The notes: generated by a model from the letters alone, not told the origin. Positions 53,654-62,458 are shown, counted from the first letter of the stretch. The stretch: 64,000 nucleotides of DNA from Streptomyces sp. CA-278952 (GCF_028747205.1 NZ_CP112880.1:2790001-2854000); one strand, 5' to 3'. Translations and numbers: made by a program.

Positions 53654-54331
53654 GTGCCTTTCCTGTTGCTGATCGAGGACGACGACGCCATCCGCACGGC
53701 CCTCGAACTCTCGTTGTCACGCCAGGGCCACCGTGTGGCCACCGCGGCGACGGGAGAGGACGGCCTGGAGCTGCTGCGCGAGCAGCGGCCCGACCTGGTC
53801 GTGCTGGATGTGATGCTGCCCGGGATCGACGGTTTCGAGGTGTGCCGGCGTATCCGCCGCACCGACCAACTGCCGATCATTCTGCTGACCGCGCGCAGCG
53901 ACGACATCGACGTCGTGGTGGGACTGGAGTCCGGCGCGGACGACTATGTGGTGAAGCCTGTCCAGGGACGGGTGCTCGACGCCCGGATCCGGGCGGTGCT
54001 GCGCCGGGGGGAGCGCGAGTCGACCGACTCCGCGACCTTCGGCAACGTGGTGATCGACCGCTCCGCCATGACCGTCACCAAGGACGGTGAGGATCTGCAG
54101 CTCACGCCGACCGAGCTGCGGCTCCTGCTGGAGCTGAGCCGCCGGCCCGGCCAGGCCCTGTCCCGGCAGCAGTTGCTGCGGCTGGTGTGGGAGCACGACT
54201 ACCTGGGCGACTCCCGCCTGGTGGACGCCTGTGTGCAGCGGCTGCGCGCGAAGGTGGAGGACGTACCGTCCTCGCCGACCCTGATCCGTACGGTGCGGGG
54301 CGTGGGCTACCGGCTGGACTCGCCTCAGTGA
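53654..54331 (+). CDS. afsQ1: Response regulator AfsQ1
   Basis: 225 aa OmpR family. Receiver: acidic IEDDD, phosphorylated D52 in VVLDVMLP, the Thr in LLTARS and the Lys in DDYVVKPVQG. C-terminal winged helix: LTPTELRLLLELSRRPGQALSRQQLLRLVWEHDYLGDSRLVDACVQRLRAKVED. The sequence is nearly what I recall for S. coelicolor AfsQ1 (225 aa). GTG 53654 gives that length; ATG 53645 is in frame. It governs antibiotic production, nitrogen responses and sigQ. It overlaps afsQ2 (GTGA). Confidence 0.95.
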   Translation: MPFLLLIEDDDAIRTALELSLSRQGHRVATAATGEDGLELLREQRPDLVVLDVMLPGIDGFEVCRRIRRTDQLPIILLTARSDDIDVVVGLESGADDYVVKPVQGRVLDARIRAVLRRGERESTDSATFGNVVIDRSAMTVTKDGEDLQLTPTELRLLLELSRRPGQALSRQQLLRLVWEHDYLGDSRLVDACVQRLRAKVEDVPSSPTLIRTVRGVGYRLDSPQ

Positions 54332-55857
54332 CCGAATCCGCCAAGCGGTCCCTGCGCGCCGGTCTGCGCTGGACCAGTCTGCGGCTGCGCCTGGTCGTGG
54401 TGTTCGCGCTGGTGGCGCTGACGGCCGCGGTCTCCGCTTCGGGGATCGCGTACTGGCTCAACCGCGAGGCCGTGCTGACCCGTACCCAGGACACCGCGCT
54501 CGACGACTTCCGGCGGCAGATGCAGGACACCGCGGCGGAGCTGCCGACCCGTCCCACCAAGGACGACCTCCAGCGGGCCGCCGGTCAGATGGCGTCCAGC
54601 GGCCCGGGTTACAGCGTGCTGCTGGAGGCCGAACGCGAGCGCGGCAAGCCGATCGTGGGCTACTCCGACCTGGACAGCTTCACCCGGGCCGATGTTCCGG
54701 ACTCGTTGCAGAAGCAGGTGGCCCGCAAGCAGTCGCTGACGTCGAGCAACGAGCACGAGTACCACCTGTTCTGGCAGCGGACGAGCATCGCGGGCACGCC
54801 GTATCTGGTCGCCGGTACGCGGATCATCGGCGGCGGCCCGACCGGTTACATGCTCAAGTCCCTCGACCAGGAACGGCAGGACCTCAACTCGCTGGCCTGG
54901 TCGCTGGCGATCGCCACCGCCCTCGCGCTGGTCGGCTCGGCGCTGCTGGCGCAGGCCGCCGCGACGACGGTGCTGCGTCCGGTGCAGCGGCTCGGCGACG
55001 CGGCCCGCAAGCTCGGCGAGGGCAAGCTCGACACCCGCCTGGAAGTGTCCGGCACCGACGAACTCGCCGATCTCTCCCGTACGTTCAACAGGACGGCGAG
55101 CTCGCTGGAGAAGAAGGTCGCGGACATGAGCGCGCGGGAGGAGGCGAGCCGCCGGTTCGTCGCCGACATGTCGCACGAGCTGCGGACCCCGCTGACCGCG
55201 ATCACGGCGGTGGCCGAGGTGCTGGAGGACGAGGCGGACACCCTCGACCCGATGATCGCGCCGGCCGTGCATCTGGTGGTCAGCGAGACCCGGCGGCTCA
55301 ACGACCTGGTGGAGAACCTGATGGAGGTGACCCGCTTCGACGCGGGCACGGCCCGGCTGGTGCTGGACACGGTCGACGTCGCCGACCAGGTGACCGCGTG
55401 CATCGACGCGCGGGCCTGGCTGGACGCGGTGGACCTGGACGCGGAGCGCGGCATGATGGTCCGGCTCGATCCGCGCCGGCTGGACGTGATCCTGGCCAAC
55501 CTGATCGGCAACGCCCTCAAGCACGGGGGTTCGCCGGTGGGTGTGCGGGTGCGGACCGAGGGCGAGGAGCTGGTCATCGAGGTACGGGACCACGGTCCGG
55601 GCATCCCCGAGGACGTGCTGCCGCACGTCTTCGACCGGTTCTACAAGGCCAGCGCCTCCCGGCCGCGGTCGGAGGGCAGCGGGCTCGGCCTCTCCATCGC
55701 CATGGAGAACGCGCACATCCACGGCGGTGACATCACGGCGGCGAACTCCCCGGACGGCGGTGCCGTCTTCGAACTGCGGCTGCCGCGCGACGCCGAGAAG
55801 CTCGCGGACCACGGTGAACCGGGGGCGGACGCCCCGGACGGGAACGGGACGACGTGA
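54328..55857 (+). CDS. afsQ2: Sensor histidine kinase AfsQ2
   Basis: 509 aa. One N-terminal helix (LVVVFALVALTAAVSASGIAYWL), an extracytoplasmic sensor of about 130 residues, a second helix (LAWSLAIATALALVGSALLAQAA), then HAMP. The H box is MSHELRTPLTAI (H283), with N box NLIGNALKHGG and G boxes DHGPGIPEDVLPHVFDRFYKA and GSGLGLSIA. It phosphorylates AfsQ1. Its start overlaps the afsQ1 stop by 4 bp, and its own end overlaps the lipoprotein gene. Confidence 0.95.
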   Translation: MTESAKRSLRAGLRWTSLRLRLVVVFALVALTAAVSASGIAYWLNREAVLTRTQDTALDDFRRQMQDTAAELPTRPTKDDLQRAAGQMASSGPGYSVLLEAERERGKPIVGYSDLDSFTRADVPDSLQKQVARKQSLTSSNEHEYHLFWQRTSIAGTPYLVAGTRIIGGGPTGYMLKSLDQERQDLNSLAWSLAIATALALVGSALLAQAAATTVLRPVQRLGDAARKLGEGKLDTRLEVSGTDELADLSRTFNRTASSLEKKVADMSAREEASRRFVADMSHELRTPLTAITAVAEVLEDEADTLDPMIAPAVHLVVSETRRLNDLVENLMEVTRFDAGTARLVLDTVDVADQVTACIDARAWLDAVDLDAERGMMVRLDPRRLDVILANLIGNALKHGGSPVGVRVRTEGEELVIEVRDHGPGIPEDVLPHVFDRFYKASASRPRSEGSGLGLSIAMENAHIHGGDITAANSPDGGAVFELRLPRDAEKLADHGEPGADAPDGNGTT

Positions 55858-56489
55858 AGCGCGGCTATGTCACGTACCGGCGAGGCCCGCTCCGGCGGCA
55901 TACGGCAGCCTCGCTGGCGGCCGTACTGGCGGCCGCGGCGCTGGTCTCCGGGTGCGGGATCCGTACGACCTCGGTGCCGGTGGACGCGGGGCCCGCGCCC
56001 TCCCGGGTGCCGTGCCGGCTGTCCTCCTCGGACGTCGCCACCCGGTCGCCGGACCACGTGAGCACCACCGTGTATCTGGTGTGCACCTCGCAGCTGGTCA
56101 CCGCGGAACGTCCGGTGGCGGCGGACGCGACCGGCGCCGACCCCCTGGCGGTCGCCCGGGCGCTCCTGGAGGAGGTCCAGCAGGCGCCGACCGCGGACGA
56201 GCGGCGGGCCGGGTTCACCACCGCGGTTCCGGCGGGGCTGCGGGTGTCCCCGGCCCGGGACGGCGACCCGGCGGGCGCCGTGCGCCTCAGCAGCCAGCCG
56301 GAGGACCTGTCGGCGGAGGCGCTGGCCCAGCTGGTGTGCACGTACGCGGAGAGCGAGACGCTGGTCCGGGACGGCTCGGTGGTCCTGGGCGGGCCCGGGG
56401 ACTACCCACCGCGCGGCTATCTGTGCACCTCGCAGACGAAGTCCCGGCCGGGCGACCTGGCGACGCCGGACGGCGTCCGGCTGGACTGA
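55854..56489 (+). CDS. Lipoprotein of the afsQ operon
   Basis: 211 aa. The GTG overlaps the afsQ2 stop by 4 bp. The lipobox LVSGC follows a basic, hydrophobic leader, so it is membrane-anchored outside. Mature sequence has GerMN-like features (DPLAVARALLEEVQQAPTADERRAGFTTAVPAGL) and four further cysteines, in PCRLSSS, YLVCTSQ, QLVCTYA and GYLCTSQ. By position it may tune AfsQ2 sensing. The role is not established as far as I know. Confidence 0.82.
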   Translation: MKRGYVTYRRGPLRRHTAASLAAVLAAAALVSGCGIRTTSVPVDAGPAPSRVPCRLSSSDVATRSPDHVSTTVYLVCTSQLVTAERPVAADATGADPLAVARALLEEVQQAPTADERRAGFTTAVPAGLRVSPARDGDPAGAVRLSSQPEDLSAEALAQLVCTYAESETLVRDGSVVLGGPGDYPPRGYLCTSQTKSRPGDLATPDGVRLD

Positions 56490-56607
56490 CCCGGTTTCCG
56501 GGCGGTCGGGCGGCCCTCCCGGTCCGGGAGGAGGGGCCGCCCGGGAGAGCCGCCCGGGAGGCGGGCCGCTGCGGCGCGGAACCGATCCTGCCGGTCGCGG
56601 CGTCTTG

Positions 56608-57180
56608 GTGGACGTGCGTCACAGTTCGGACGGCGAGACCGTCATCCACTTCCGCGCGGCGGGGGTCACTCTCCTTGCCGCGCATCTGCTGTTCGTCGGG
56701 TGGCTGACGCTGCGCCCGCTGGACGTTCCCTGGATCATGGCGGCGAATTTCGAGCCGCTCGCCGGGATCAGGGCGGACCTGGCGCTGGGACCGGCCGAGG
56801 CGGCCCGCCGGATCGGCGGGGCGTTGTCGCTGCTGGCCCCACTGGGGGTGCTGCTGCCGATGGCCGGGGGCCGGGTCTTCGTCTCCCCCTGGGTCTCACT
56901 GCTGCGTACGGTCGCCGCCGGCGCGCTGATCTCGCTGGCCATCGAGCTGGGCCAGACCGGGGTGCCCGGTCAGATCGTCGACATCGACTCGCTGCTGCTG
57001 AACACCACGGGGGTGGTGCTGGCCCATCTGCTGGTCGTCCCGGTCTGCCGGGCGCGGCTGCGCCGCCGGGGTGTGCCGGGGGTGCGGGACCTGCCCTGCT
57101 ACCGGCAGGAGACCCGTCTCAGGGACGAGGCCCCTGGGGGGTCGACCCCGACGATTACCGGGGTCGGCCTCGCTCCGTAG
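56608..57180 (+). CDS. VanZ-like family membrane protein
   Basis: 190 aa. Four hydrophobic segments (GVTLLAAHLLFVGWLTLRPLDVPW, GALSLLAPLGVLLPMAGG, TVAAGALISLAIELGQ, NTTGVVLAHLLVVPV) and the ExxQ-containing ISLAIELGQTGVPGQIVDIDSLLLNTTG are the VanZ signature. VanZ relatives lower teicoplanin binding, but most chromosomal homologues are uncharacterised. The start is uncertain (TTG 56605, GTG 56608 or GTG 56614), none with a good ribosome site. Confidence 0.8.
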   Translation: MDVRHSSDGETVIHFRAAGVTLLAAHLLFVGWLTLRPLDVPWIMAANFEPLAGIRADLALGPAEAARRIGGALSLLAPLGVLLPMAGGRVFVSPWVSLLRTVAAGALISLAIELGQTGVPGQIVDIDSLLLNTTGVVLAHLLVVPVCRARLRRRGVPGVRDLPCYRQETRLRDEAPGGSTPTITGVGLAP

Positions 57181-57273
57181 AGCGATGCTTTGTCCCCCTT
57201 CGCGGCGCACCATGGATACATCGGGGAGCGCACGAGGCCGCTCCTCACACCACGGTTCGCGAAGGAGCCCACC

Positions 57274-57480
57274 ATGGCCGCACTTGTCCGCCCCCGCGAA
57301 GGCCGCATGATCGGCGGAGTGTGCGCGGGTCTCGCCCGGCGCTTCGGTATCTCCGCCAAAACGATGCGCGTCATCTTCGTCGTCTCCTGTCTGCTGCCCG
57401 GCCCGCAGTTCCTGCTCTACGTGGCGCTGTGGGCACTGCTGCCGTCGGAGAAGTCCGCCTCCTCCGCGACGGCTTGGTGA
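57274..57480 (+). CDS. PspC domain small membrane protein
   Basis: 68 aa. A complete PspC domain: LVRPREGRMIGGVCAGLARRFGISAKTMRVIFVVSCLLPGPQFLLYVALWALLPSE, with one to two membrane-spanning segments. PspC proteins work in envelope-stress signalling. Stand-alone copies like this are common in streptomycetes. GAAGGAG is a few nt before the ATG at 57274. A 19-bp terminator follows. Confidence 0.9.
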   Translation: MAALVRPREGRMIGGVCAGLARRFGISAKTMRVIFVVSCLLPGPQFLLYVALWALLPSEKSASSATAW

Positions 57481-57531
57481 CGCGCCGGACCACGGGGAGC
57501 AGACGGAGTGCAGACGGGGAGCAGATACGCA

Positions 57532-57572
57532 CAGTGGGGCGCACACCCTGGATCAGGGTGTGCGCCCCACTG
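57532..57572 (+). terminator. Terminator after the PspC gene
   Basis: Perfect 19-bp arms (57532-57550 and 57554-57572) around GAT, also followed by the convergent small secreted-protein gene. Confidence 0.85.
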
Positions 57573-57650
57573 GCATGTACGGGTGGCGCCGGTGGCCCGG
57601 CGCGCGCGTGCCGGGGCGTGGCCGCCCGGCCTGGGTCGGCCGACAGGCTC

Positions 57651-57953
57651 TCAGCCGCCGAGCGGGATCCCGTTGGCGGTGAGGCCCTTGGTGGGCAGTC
57701 CGCCGAGCAGGCCGGTGACCGGGGCGGCCGCGTCGGTGGCGTCGCCGCCGAGGACCTTGTCGACGGTCTCCTGGACCGGCGCGTTCTGCGCCGACTTGGC
57801 GACGGTGTCGAGCGCCATCGTCGAGACGGGGAGCACTCCGGCCGCGGTCTCCAGCGGCAGCGAGGGGGCGGCGGAGGCGCTGCCGGCGGCGGCAGCGGCG
57901 AAAGCGGCGCCGAGAGCGGCGACACCGAGAGTCTTGGCAGCAGACTTCTTCAT
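57651..57953 (-). CDS. Small secreted protein
   Basis: 100 aa. The signal peptide (KKSAAKTLGVAALGAAFAAAAAGSASAA) is cleaved near residue 29. The mature part has no cysteines and ends VTGLLGGLPTKGLTANGIPLGG. AAGGA lies about 10 nt before the ATG. In composition and length it resembles the product of 51182-51601. Streptomycetes carry many such small Gly/Leu/Thr-rich exported proteins. Function unknown. Confidence 0.75.
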   Translation of the reverse strand: MKKSAAKTLGVAALGAAFAAAAAGSASAAPSLPLETAAGVLPVSTMALDTVAKSAQNAPVQETVDKVLGGDATDAAAPVTGLLGGLPTKGLTANGIPLGG

Positions 57954-58041
57954 GGCGAATTCATCCTTGGGGAAGGGGATGTGAGCGGCTCTGCAAGCTA
58001 GCCATCCCGCTGCCCCTGTCGCAAACATCCCGACACGCGGA

Positions 58042-58072
58042 AAAGGGCCGGGATTGCATTTCCCGGCCCTTT
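58042..58072 (-). terminator. add terminator
   Basis: Perfect 12-bp stem (58042-58053 with 58061-58072) and 7-nt loop, just past the add stop on the minus strand. Confidence 0.8.
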
Positions 58073-58087
58073 CGCCTGTCGGAGGCC

Positions 58088-59242
58088 TCAGCCCTTGGAG
58101 GCCGCGGAACCGCTGGTCACAGCGGTCTGGCGGAAGAGCCACTCGGACTTCAGCTCCGCGTAGCCGGGCTTGACGACATCGTTGATCATGGCGAGACGTT
58201 CGTCGAAAGGAATGAAAGCTGATTTCATCGCATTGACTGTGAACCACTGCATGTCATCGAGCGTGTATCCGAAGGTCTCGGTCAGCCGCTCGAATTCCCC
58301 GGTCATGCTCGTGCCGCTCATCAGCCGGTTGTCCGTGTTCACGGTGATCCGGAAGTGCAGCTTGCGCAGCAGTCCGATCGGGTGCTCGGCGTACGAGGTG
58401 GCCGCGCCGGTCTGGAGGTTGGAGGTCGGGCACATCTCCAGCGGGACGCGCTTGTCCCGTACGTAGGAGGCGAGGCGGCCGAGGGTGACCGAGCCGTCCT
58501 CGGCGATCTCGATGTCGTCGATGATCCGCACCCCGTGGCCGAGGCGGTCGGCGCCGCACCACTGGAGGGCCTGCCAGATCGACGGCAGGCCGAAGGCCTC
58601 GCCCGCGTGGATGGTGAAGTGGTTGTTCTCGCGCTTGAGGTACTCGAACGCGTCGAGGTGGCGGGTGGGCGGGAACCCGGCCTCGGCGCCCGCGATGTCG
58701 AAGCCGACGACGCCCTGGTCGCGGTAGCTGTTGGCGAGTTCGGCGATCTCCAGGGCGCGGGCCGCGTGCCGCATCGCGGTGAGGAGGGCGCCGACGCGGA
58801 TGCGGTGTCCGCCCGCGCGAGCGATGCGCTCACCCTCGCGGAAGCCCTCGTTGACGGCCTCGACGACCTCTTCGAGGGTCAGGCCGCCCTCCAGGTGCTG
58901 CTCGGGGGCGTAGCGGATCTCGGCGTAGACGACGCCGTCCTCGGCGAGGTCCACGGCGCACTCGGCGGCCACCCGGAACAGTGCGTCACGGGTCTGCATG
59001 ACGGCGCAGGTGTGGGCGAACGTCTCCAGGTAGCGCTCCAGCGAACCGGAGTCGGCGGCCTCGCGGAACCAGGTGCCGAGCTTGTCGGCCTCGGTCTCGG
59101 GGAGGGAGTCGTAACCCTGCGCGCGGGCCAGCTCGACGATGGTGCCCGGCCGCAGGCCGCCGTCGAGGTGGTCGTGGAGCAGCACCTTGGGGGCGCGCCG
59201 GATCTGGTCGGAATCAGGGACGTTCGGGGTCTGGCTCGTCAT
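58088..59242 (-). CDS. add: Adenosine deaminase
   Basis: 384 aa. It converts (deoxy)adenosine to (deoxy)inosine, the substrate of PNP. The metal-binding [19 protein letters not shown] carries the first two His, EIRYAPEQH follows, then [10 protein letters not shown] and GHGVRIIDD with the catalytic Glu/His. [16 protein letters not shown] supplies the last Asp. ATG 59242 has no ribosome site; TAGAGT (minus strand, 59249-59254) is 6 nt upstream, so it is leaderless-type. The CTACGCGCGTAG operator precedes it. Confidence 0.95.
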   Translation of the reverse strand: MTSQTPNVPDSDQIRRAPKVLLHDHLDGGLRPGTIVELARAQGYDSLPETEADKLGTWFREAADSGSLERYLETFAHTCAVMQTRDALFRVAAECAVDLAEDGVVYAEIRYAPEQHLEGGLTLEEVVEAVNEGFREGERIARAGGHRIRVGALLTAMRHAARALEIAELANSYRDQGVVGFDIAGAEAGFPPTRHLDAFEYLKRENNHFTIHAGEAFGLPSIWQALQWCGADRLGHGVRIIDDIEIAEDGSVTLGRLASYVRDKRVPLEMCPTSNLQTGAATSYAEHPIGLLRKLHFRITVNTDNRLMSGTSMTGEFERLTETFGYTLDDMQWFTVNAMKSAFIPFDERLAMINDVVKPGYAELKSEWLFRQTAVTSGSAASKG

Positions 59243-59258
59243 CTTGGCACTCTAGCGC

Positions 59259-59270
59259 CTACGCGCGTAG
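59259..59270. promoter_or_regulatory. CTACGCGCGTAG operator, add promoter
   Basis: Third copy of the palindrome, 4 nt upstream of the TAGAGT -10 box on the minus strand. It is further flanked by GCGC on both sides. Confidence 0.75.
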
Positions 59271-59345
59271 AGCGCCTGGTGTCGATGCGTAACAGTGACC
59301 GCGAAGTCGGGTGGAGTACACCTCACCTTCTGACACTGTTCTGTC

Positions 59346-60107
59346 ATGGGACAGCGCGCACTCTCCTCGCCCGACGCCAGGCTGGGACGGGCCGTTCGGT
59401 CGGCCGGAACGTTGGACGAGGTCAGCGGCGTGGTGCTGCTGCTCCCGGACGGCCGGGCCGACTCGCACCGTCGCCCCTCCCCCCTGTCGTACGCGGCACA
59501 GCTGCCGTTCGCCCGTGCCCTGGCCCGTGCCGGGGTGGGCGACGGGCTCGCGGTGCACGTGCTGCGCTACCGCCGCCGGGGCTGGAACGCGGACGACGCG
59601 CATCCCGTCGAGGACGCCGCGTGGGCGGCCGACGAGGTCCAGCGCCGGTACGGCGACGTACCGGTCTGCCTGGCCGGCCACGGGATGGGCGGGCGGGCCG
59701 CGCTGCGGGCGGCCGGACACGGGGCGGTCACCTCGGTCCTGGCGCTGGCCCCGTGGCTGCCGGAGCGGGCGGCGGCCGAGCCGGAGCCGGTGAGGCAACT
59801 GGTGGGGCGGCGGGTGCTGATCGTGCACGGCACCAACGACGAGCGCACCGACCCGGAGCTGTCCTACCGGCTGGCCGAGCGGGCGAAGAAGTCCAACCGG
59901 GACACCTGCCGCTTCGAAGTCCATTCCGACGGCAACGCGTTGCGCCAGCACCGCTCCGAAGTGATGGCGCTGGCCGCCGACTTCGTGCGCGGTTCGCTCT
60001 TCGCCCGGTCCTACGCCCGCCCGGTCGCGGACGCGCTCGCCGCTCCGCCGCCGCTGGGGCTGCGGATGCCGTTGGCCGCCGGGTTCGGCCGTTCGCTGCG
60101 GCACTGA
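59346..60107 (+). CDS. Alpha/beta hydrolase-fold protein lacking the nucleophile
   Basis: 253 aa. The fold is clear (GVVLLLPDGRADS, then VCLAGHGMGGRAALRAA, then VLIVHGTNDERTDP), but the nucleophile elbow GxSxG reads GHGMG, with Gly113 where Ser belongs. The acid region HGTNDERT is kept, and the expected His region (FEVHSDGNALRQHR) is displaced. It is probably not a serine hydrolase as written. No ribosome site is visible before the ATG. Function unknown. Confidence 0.8.
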   Translation: MGQRALSSPDARLGRAVRSAGTLDEVSGVVLLLPDGRADSHRRPSPLSYAAQLPFARALARAGVGDGLAVHVLRYRRRGWNADDAHPVEDAAWAADEVQRRYGDVPVCLAGHGMGGRAALRAAGHGAVTSVLALAPWLPERAAAEPEPVRQLVGRRVLIVHGTNDERTDPELSYRLAERAKKSNRDTCRFEVHSDGNALRQHRSEVMALAADFVRGSLFARSYARPVADALAAPPPLGLRMPLAAGFGRSLRH

Positions 60108-60131
60108 AGGCGCGCCCCGCCGGGCGCCCGC

Positions 60132-61085
60132 TCAGTCCGGCAGCAGGTGGCCGCGGCGCGAGAGCAGGAAGCGTTTGAAGGCGGCGACCGGCGGGGTGTC
60201 GGGGTGGCCGTCCAGCCAGGCGACCCCGATCTCGCGGGCGGCGCGCGGTGCGGTGACCGTCAGCTCGACGACGCCGGGGCGGGCGACCGCGGGCGGCGGC
60301 AGCAGGGCCACCCCGAGCCCGGCGGCGACCAGCCCGCGCAGGGTCTCCGCCTCCTCGCCCTCGAAGGCGACCCGGGGCGTGAAGCCCACCTCCGCGCACA
60401 GGTCGTCGGTGATCCGGCGCAGCCCGTAACCGGGCTCCAGGGTGACGAACGTTTCGTCGGCGGCCTCCGCGAGCCGGATGCGCCGGCGGGACGCCAGGCG
60501 GTGGTCGTCGGGGACCACGAGGCGCAGCCGCTGTTCGTCGAGGCGGCGGGCGACCAGGTCGGGGGCGTCGGGCACGGGTGAGGTGAGGCAGAGGTCGAGG
60601 CCGCCCGCGCGCAGCCGTTCGATCATCGCCTCGCCGTAGTTCTGCACGAGCTGGAAGCGGACCTTGGGGTGGTCGACCCGGAAGGCGCGGATCAGGGCGG
60701 GCACGGTCTCCGAGCCCATGGTGTGCAGGAAGCCGAAGGAGACCCGGCCCGCCGTCGGGTCGGCGTCCGCCCGGACCGAGTCGGCGGCCTTCTCCACCTC
60801 GGCCAGGGCCCGTTCCGCCGAGCCGAGGAAGGTGCGGCCCGCCGGGGTGAGCGAGACGGTGCGGCCCCTGCGGGCGAACAGGGCGACGCCCAGGTCCGCT
60901 TCGAGCCGGACCATGGCCCGCGAGAGCGTGGACTGCGGGACGCCCAGCTCGTGTGCGGCGCGGGTCACATGCTCGTGCCGGGCGACCGCCTCGAAGTACG
61001 CGAGGCGGGGCGCGAGCACGGCCCGGATGTCTTCTTCGTAACCACTGGGTGACAGCCACGGCCCTGAGCTGCGTTCATGCGCCAT
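60132..61085 (-). CDS. LysR family transcriptional regulator
   Basis: 317 aa. The winged helix LAYFEAVARHEHVTRAAHELGVPQSTLSRAMVRLEADLGVALFARRGRTVSLTPAG begins near residue 25 and is followed by the substrate domain. The ATG at 61085 has a GATAAT box 7 nt upstream and no ribosome site, so it may be leaderless. It is divergent from an MFS transporter with only 62 bp between, its likely target, with a dyad in that interval. Confidence 0.9.
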   Translation of the reverse strand: MAHERSSGPWLSPSGYEEDIRAVLAPRLAYFEAVARHEHVTRAAHELGVPQSTLSRAMVRLEADLGVALFARRGRTVSLTPAGRTFLGSAERALAEVEKAADSVRADADPTAGRVSFGFLHTMGSETVPALIRAFRVDHPKVRFQLVQNYGEAMIERLRAGGLDLCLTSPVPDAPDLVARRLDEQRLRLVVPDDHRLASRRRIRLAEAADETFVTLEPGYGLRRITDDLCAEVGFTPRVAFEGEEAETLRGLVAAGLGVALLPPPAVARPGVVELTVTAPRAAREIGVAWLDGHPDTPPVAAFKRFLLSRRGHLLPD

Positions 61086-61102
61086 GGGATTGATTATCGC
61101 AG

Positions 61103-61124
61103 TTCTGTGCATTGGACGCATGAA
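61103..61124. promoter_or_regulatory. LysR-type dyad between LysR and MFS genes
   Basis: TTC, TGC, a 7-nt spacer, GCA and GAA form an interrupted dyad (TGC 61108-61110, GCA 61118-61120), overlapping the divergent start region. Confidence 0.4.
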
Positions 61125-61147
61125 ACGTCTCGCTCTACTTTCGACGT

Positions 61148-62458
61148 ATGCCTCCCGCCAGTACCGGGGCATCCACCATCGTCGTGGATGCCTCTGCCCC
61201 GCAGTCCCCCGTCACCACCACCGCCGCGCCCGCCGCCGCCACCCATGAGCGCCTGGAGCCCGGCCGCCCCGGCTACCGCCGGATGAGCTTCGCCCTCTTC
61301 GCCGCCGGTGTCGCGGCCTTCGCGCTCCTCTACTCCACCCAGGCGCTGCTGCCCGCGCTCTCCGCGTCGTTCGACGCGAGTGCCGGACAGGCGAGCTGGA
61401 CGGTCTCGGCGGCGACCGGGGTGCTGGCCCTGTTCGTGCTGCCGCTGAGCGCGCTCTCGGAGCGGTTCGGGCGGCGGCAGCTGATGACGGCGTCGCTGGC
61501 GATCGCGGTGCTCGTCGGACTGCTGGTGCCCTTCGCCCCCTCGATGGGCGCGCTGATCGCGCTGCGCGCCGTCCAGGGTGCGGCGCTCGCCGGACTCCCG
61601 GCCTCCGCGATGGCCTATCTCGCGGAGGAGGTGCGGCCCAAGGCGCTGATCGCCGCGATCGGGCTGTTCGTCGCGGGCAACAGCATCGGCGGTATGAGCG
61701 GGCGCATCCTCACCGGGTGGGTCGCCCAGGCCTGGGGCTGGCGCGCCGCGCTGGCGGCGGTCGGGCTGCTCGCGCTGGCATGCGCCGTCGTCTTCCACTT
61801 CCTCATCCCGAAGGCCCGGAACTTCCGTCCCGGTTCGCTGAACCCGAAGGCCCTCGCGAAGACCGTCGCCACGCATCTGGCCGACCCGCTGCTGGTCCGG
61901 CTGTACGGGATCGGCGCGCTGTTCATGACGGTGTTCGGCGCGGTCTACACGGTGATCGGCTACCGGCTCGTCGAGGAGCCGTTCAGCCTGCCGCAGGGCG
62001 TCATCGGCTCGATTTTCCTGGTCTACCTGGTCGGTACGGTCTCCTCCGCCGCCGCCGGACGCCTGGTGGCCCGCCTCGGCCGCCGGGGCGCGCTCTATCT
62101 GGCGGTCTCCACCACGGCCGCCGGGCTGCTGCTCTCGGTGGCCGACCGGCTGGCCGCCGTACTCCTGGGCCTGGTGCTGATCACGGCCGGCTTCTTCGCC
62201 GGGCACGCGGTCGCCTCGTCGTCGGTGAGCCGCACCGCGACGACGGGCCGGGCACAGGCCTCGGCGCTCTACCAGTCGGCGTACTACCTGGGCTCCAGCG
62301 TGGGCGGCACGCTGGGCGCGGTCGCCTTCCACGCCGGGGGCTGGACGGCGACGGTGGCGCTCGGGCTGCTCGCGGTCCTCGGGGTCGTCTCGATCACCCT
62401 GTACGGCACCCGGGTGGCGCGTGCGGAGCGGCGGGCGCTCCTCCCCGCCACGCGCTGA
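61148..62458 (+). CDS. MFS transporter, YnfM-like
   Basis: 436 aa, twelve helices after a 45-residue Ser/Ala/Pro-rich N-terminus. ALLYSTQALLPALSASFDAS in helix 1 and the loop motif SERFGRRQLMTAS are typical of the YnfM/YbcL (AAHS-like) group. Helix 4 has ALRAVQGAALAGLPASAMAYLAEE. It is divergent from its probable LysR regulator. TACTTT (61136-61141) is 6 nt before the ATG, with no ribosome site, so it is probably leaderless. Substrate unknown. Confidence 0.87.
   Translation: MPPASTGASTIVVDASAPQSPVTTTAAPAAATHERLEPGRPGYRRMSFALFAAGVAAFALLYSTQALLPALSASFDASAGQASWTVSAATGVLALFVLPLSALSERFGRRQLMTASLAIAVLVGLLVPFAPSMGALIALRAVQGAALAGLPASAMAYLAEEVRPKALIAAIGLFVAGNSIGGMSGRILTGWVAQAWGWRAALAAVGLLALACAVVFHFLIPKARNFRPGSLNPKALAKTVATHLADPLLVRLYGIGALFMTVFGAVYTVIGYRLVEEPFSLPQGVIGSIFLVYLVGTVSSAAAGRLVARLGRRGALYLAVSTTAAGLLLSVADRLAAVLLGLVLITAGFFAGHAVASSSVSRTATTGRAQASALYQSAYYLGSSVGGTLGAVAFHAGGWTATVALGLLAVLGVVSITLYGTRVARAERRALLPATR

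Noticed and set aside
56605..57180. Glycopeptide resistance cluster suggested by a VanZ-like gene
   Set aside because: No vanHAX or vanRS genes are adjacent; stand-alone VanZ-like genes are common.
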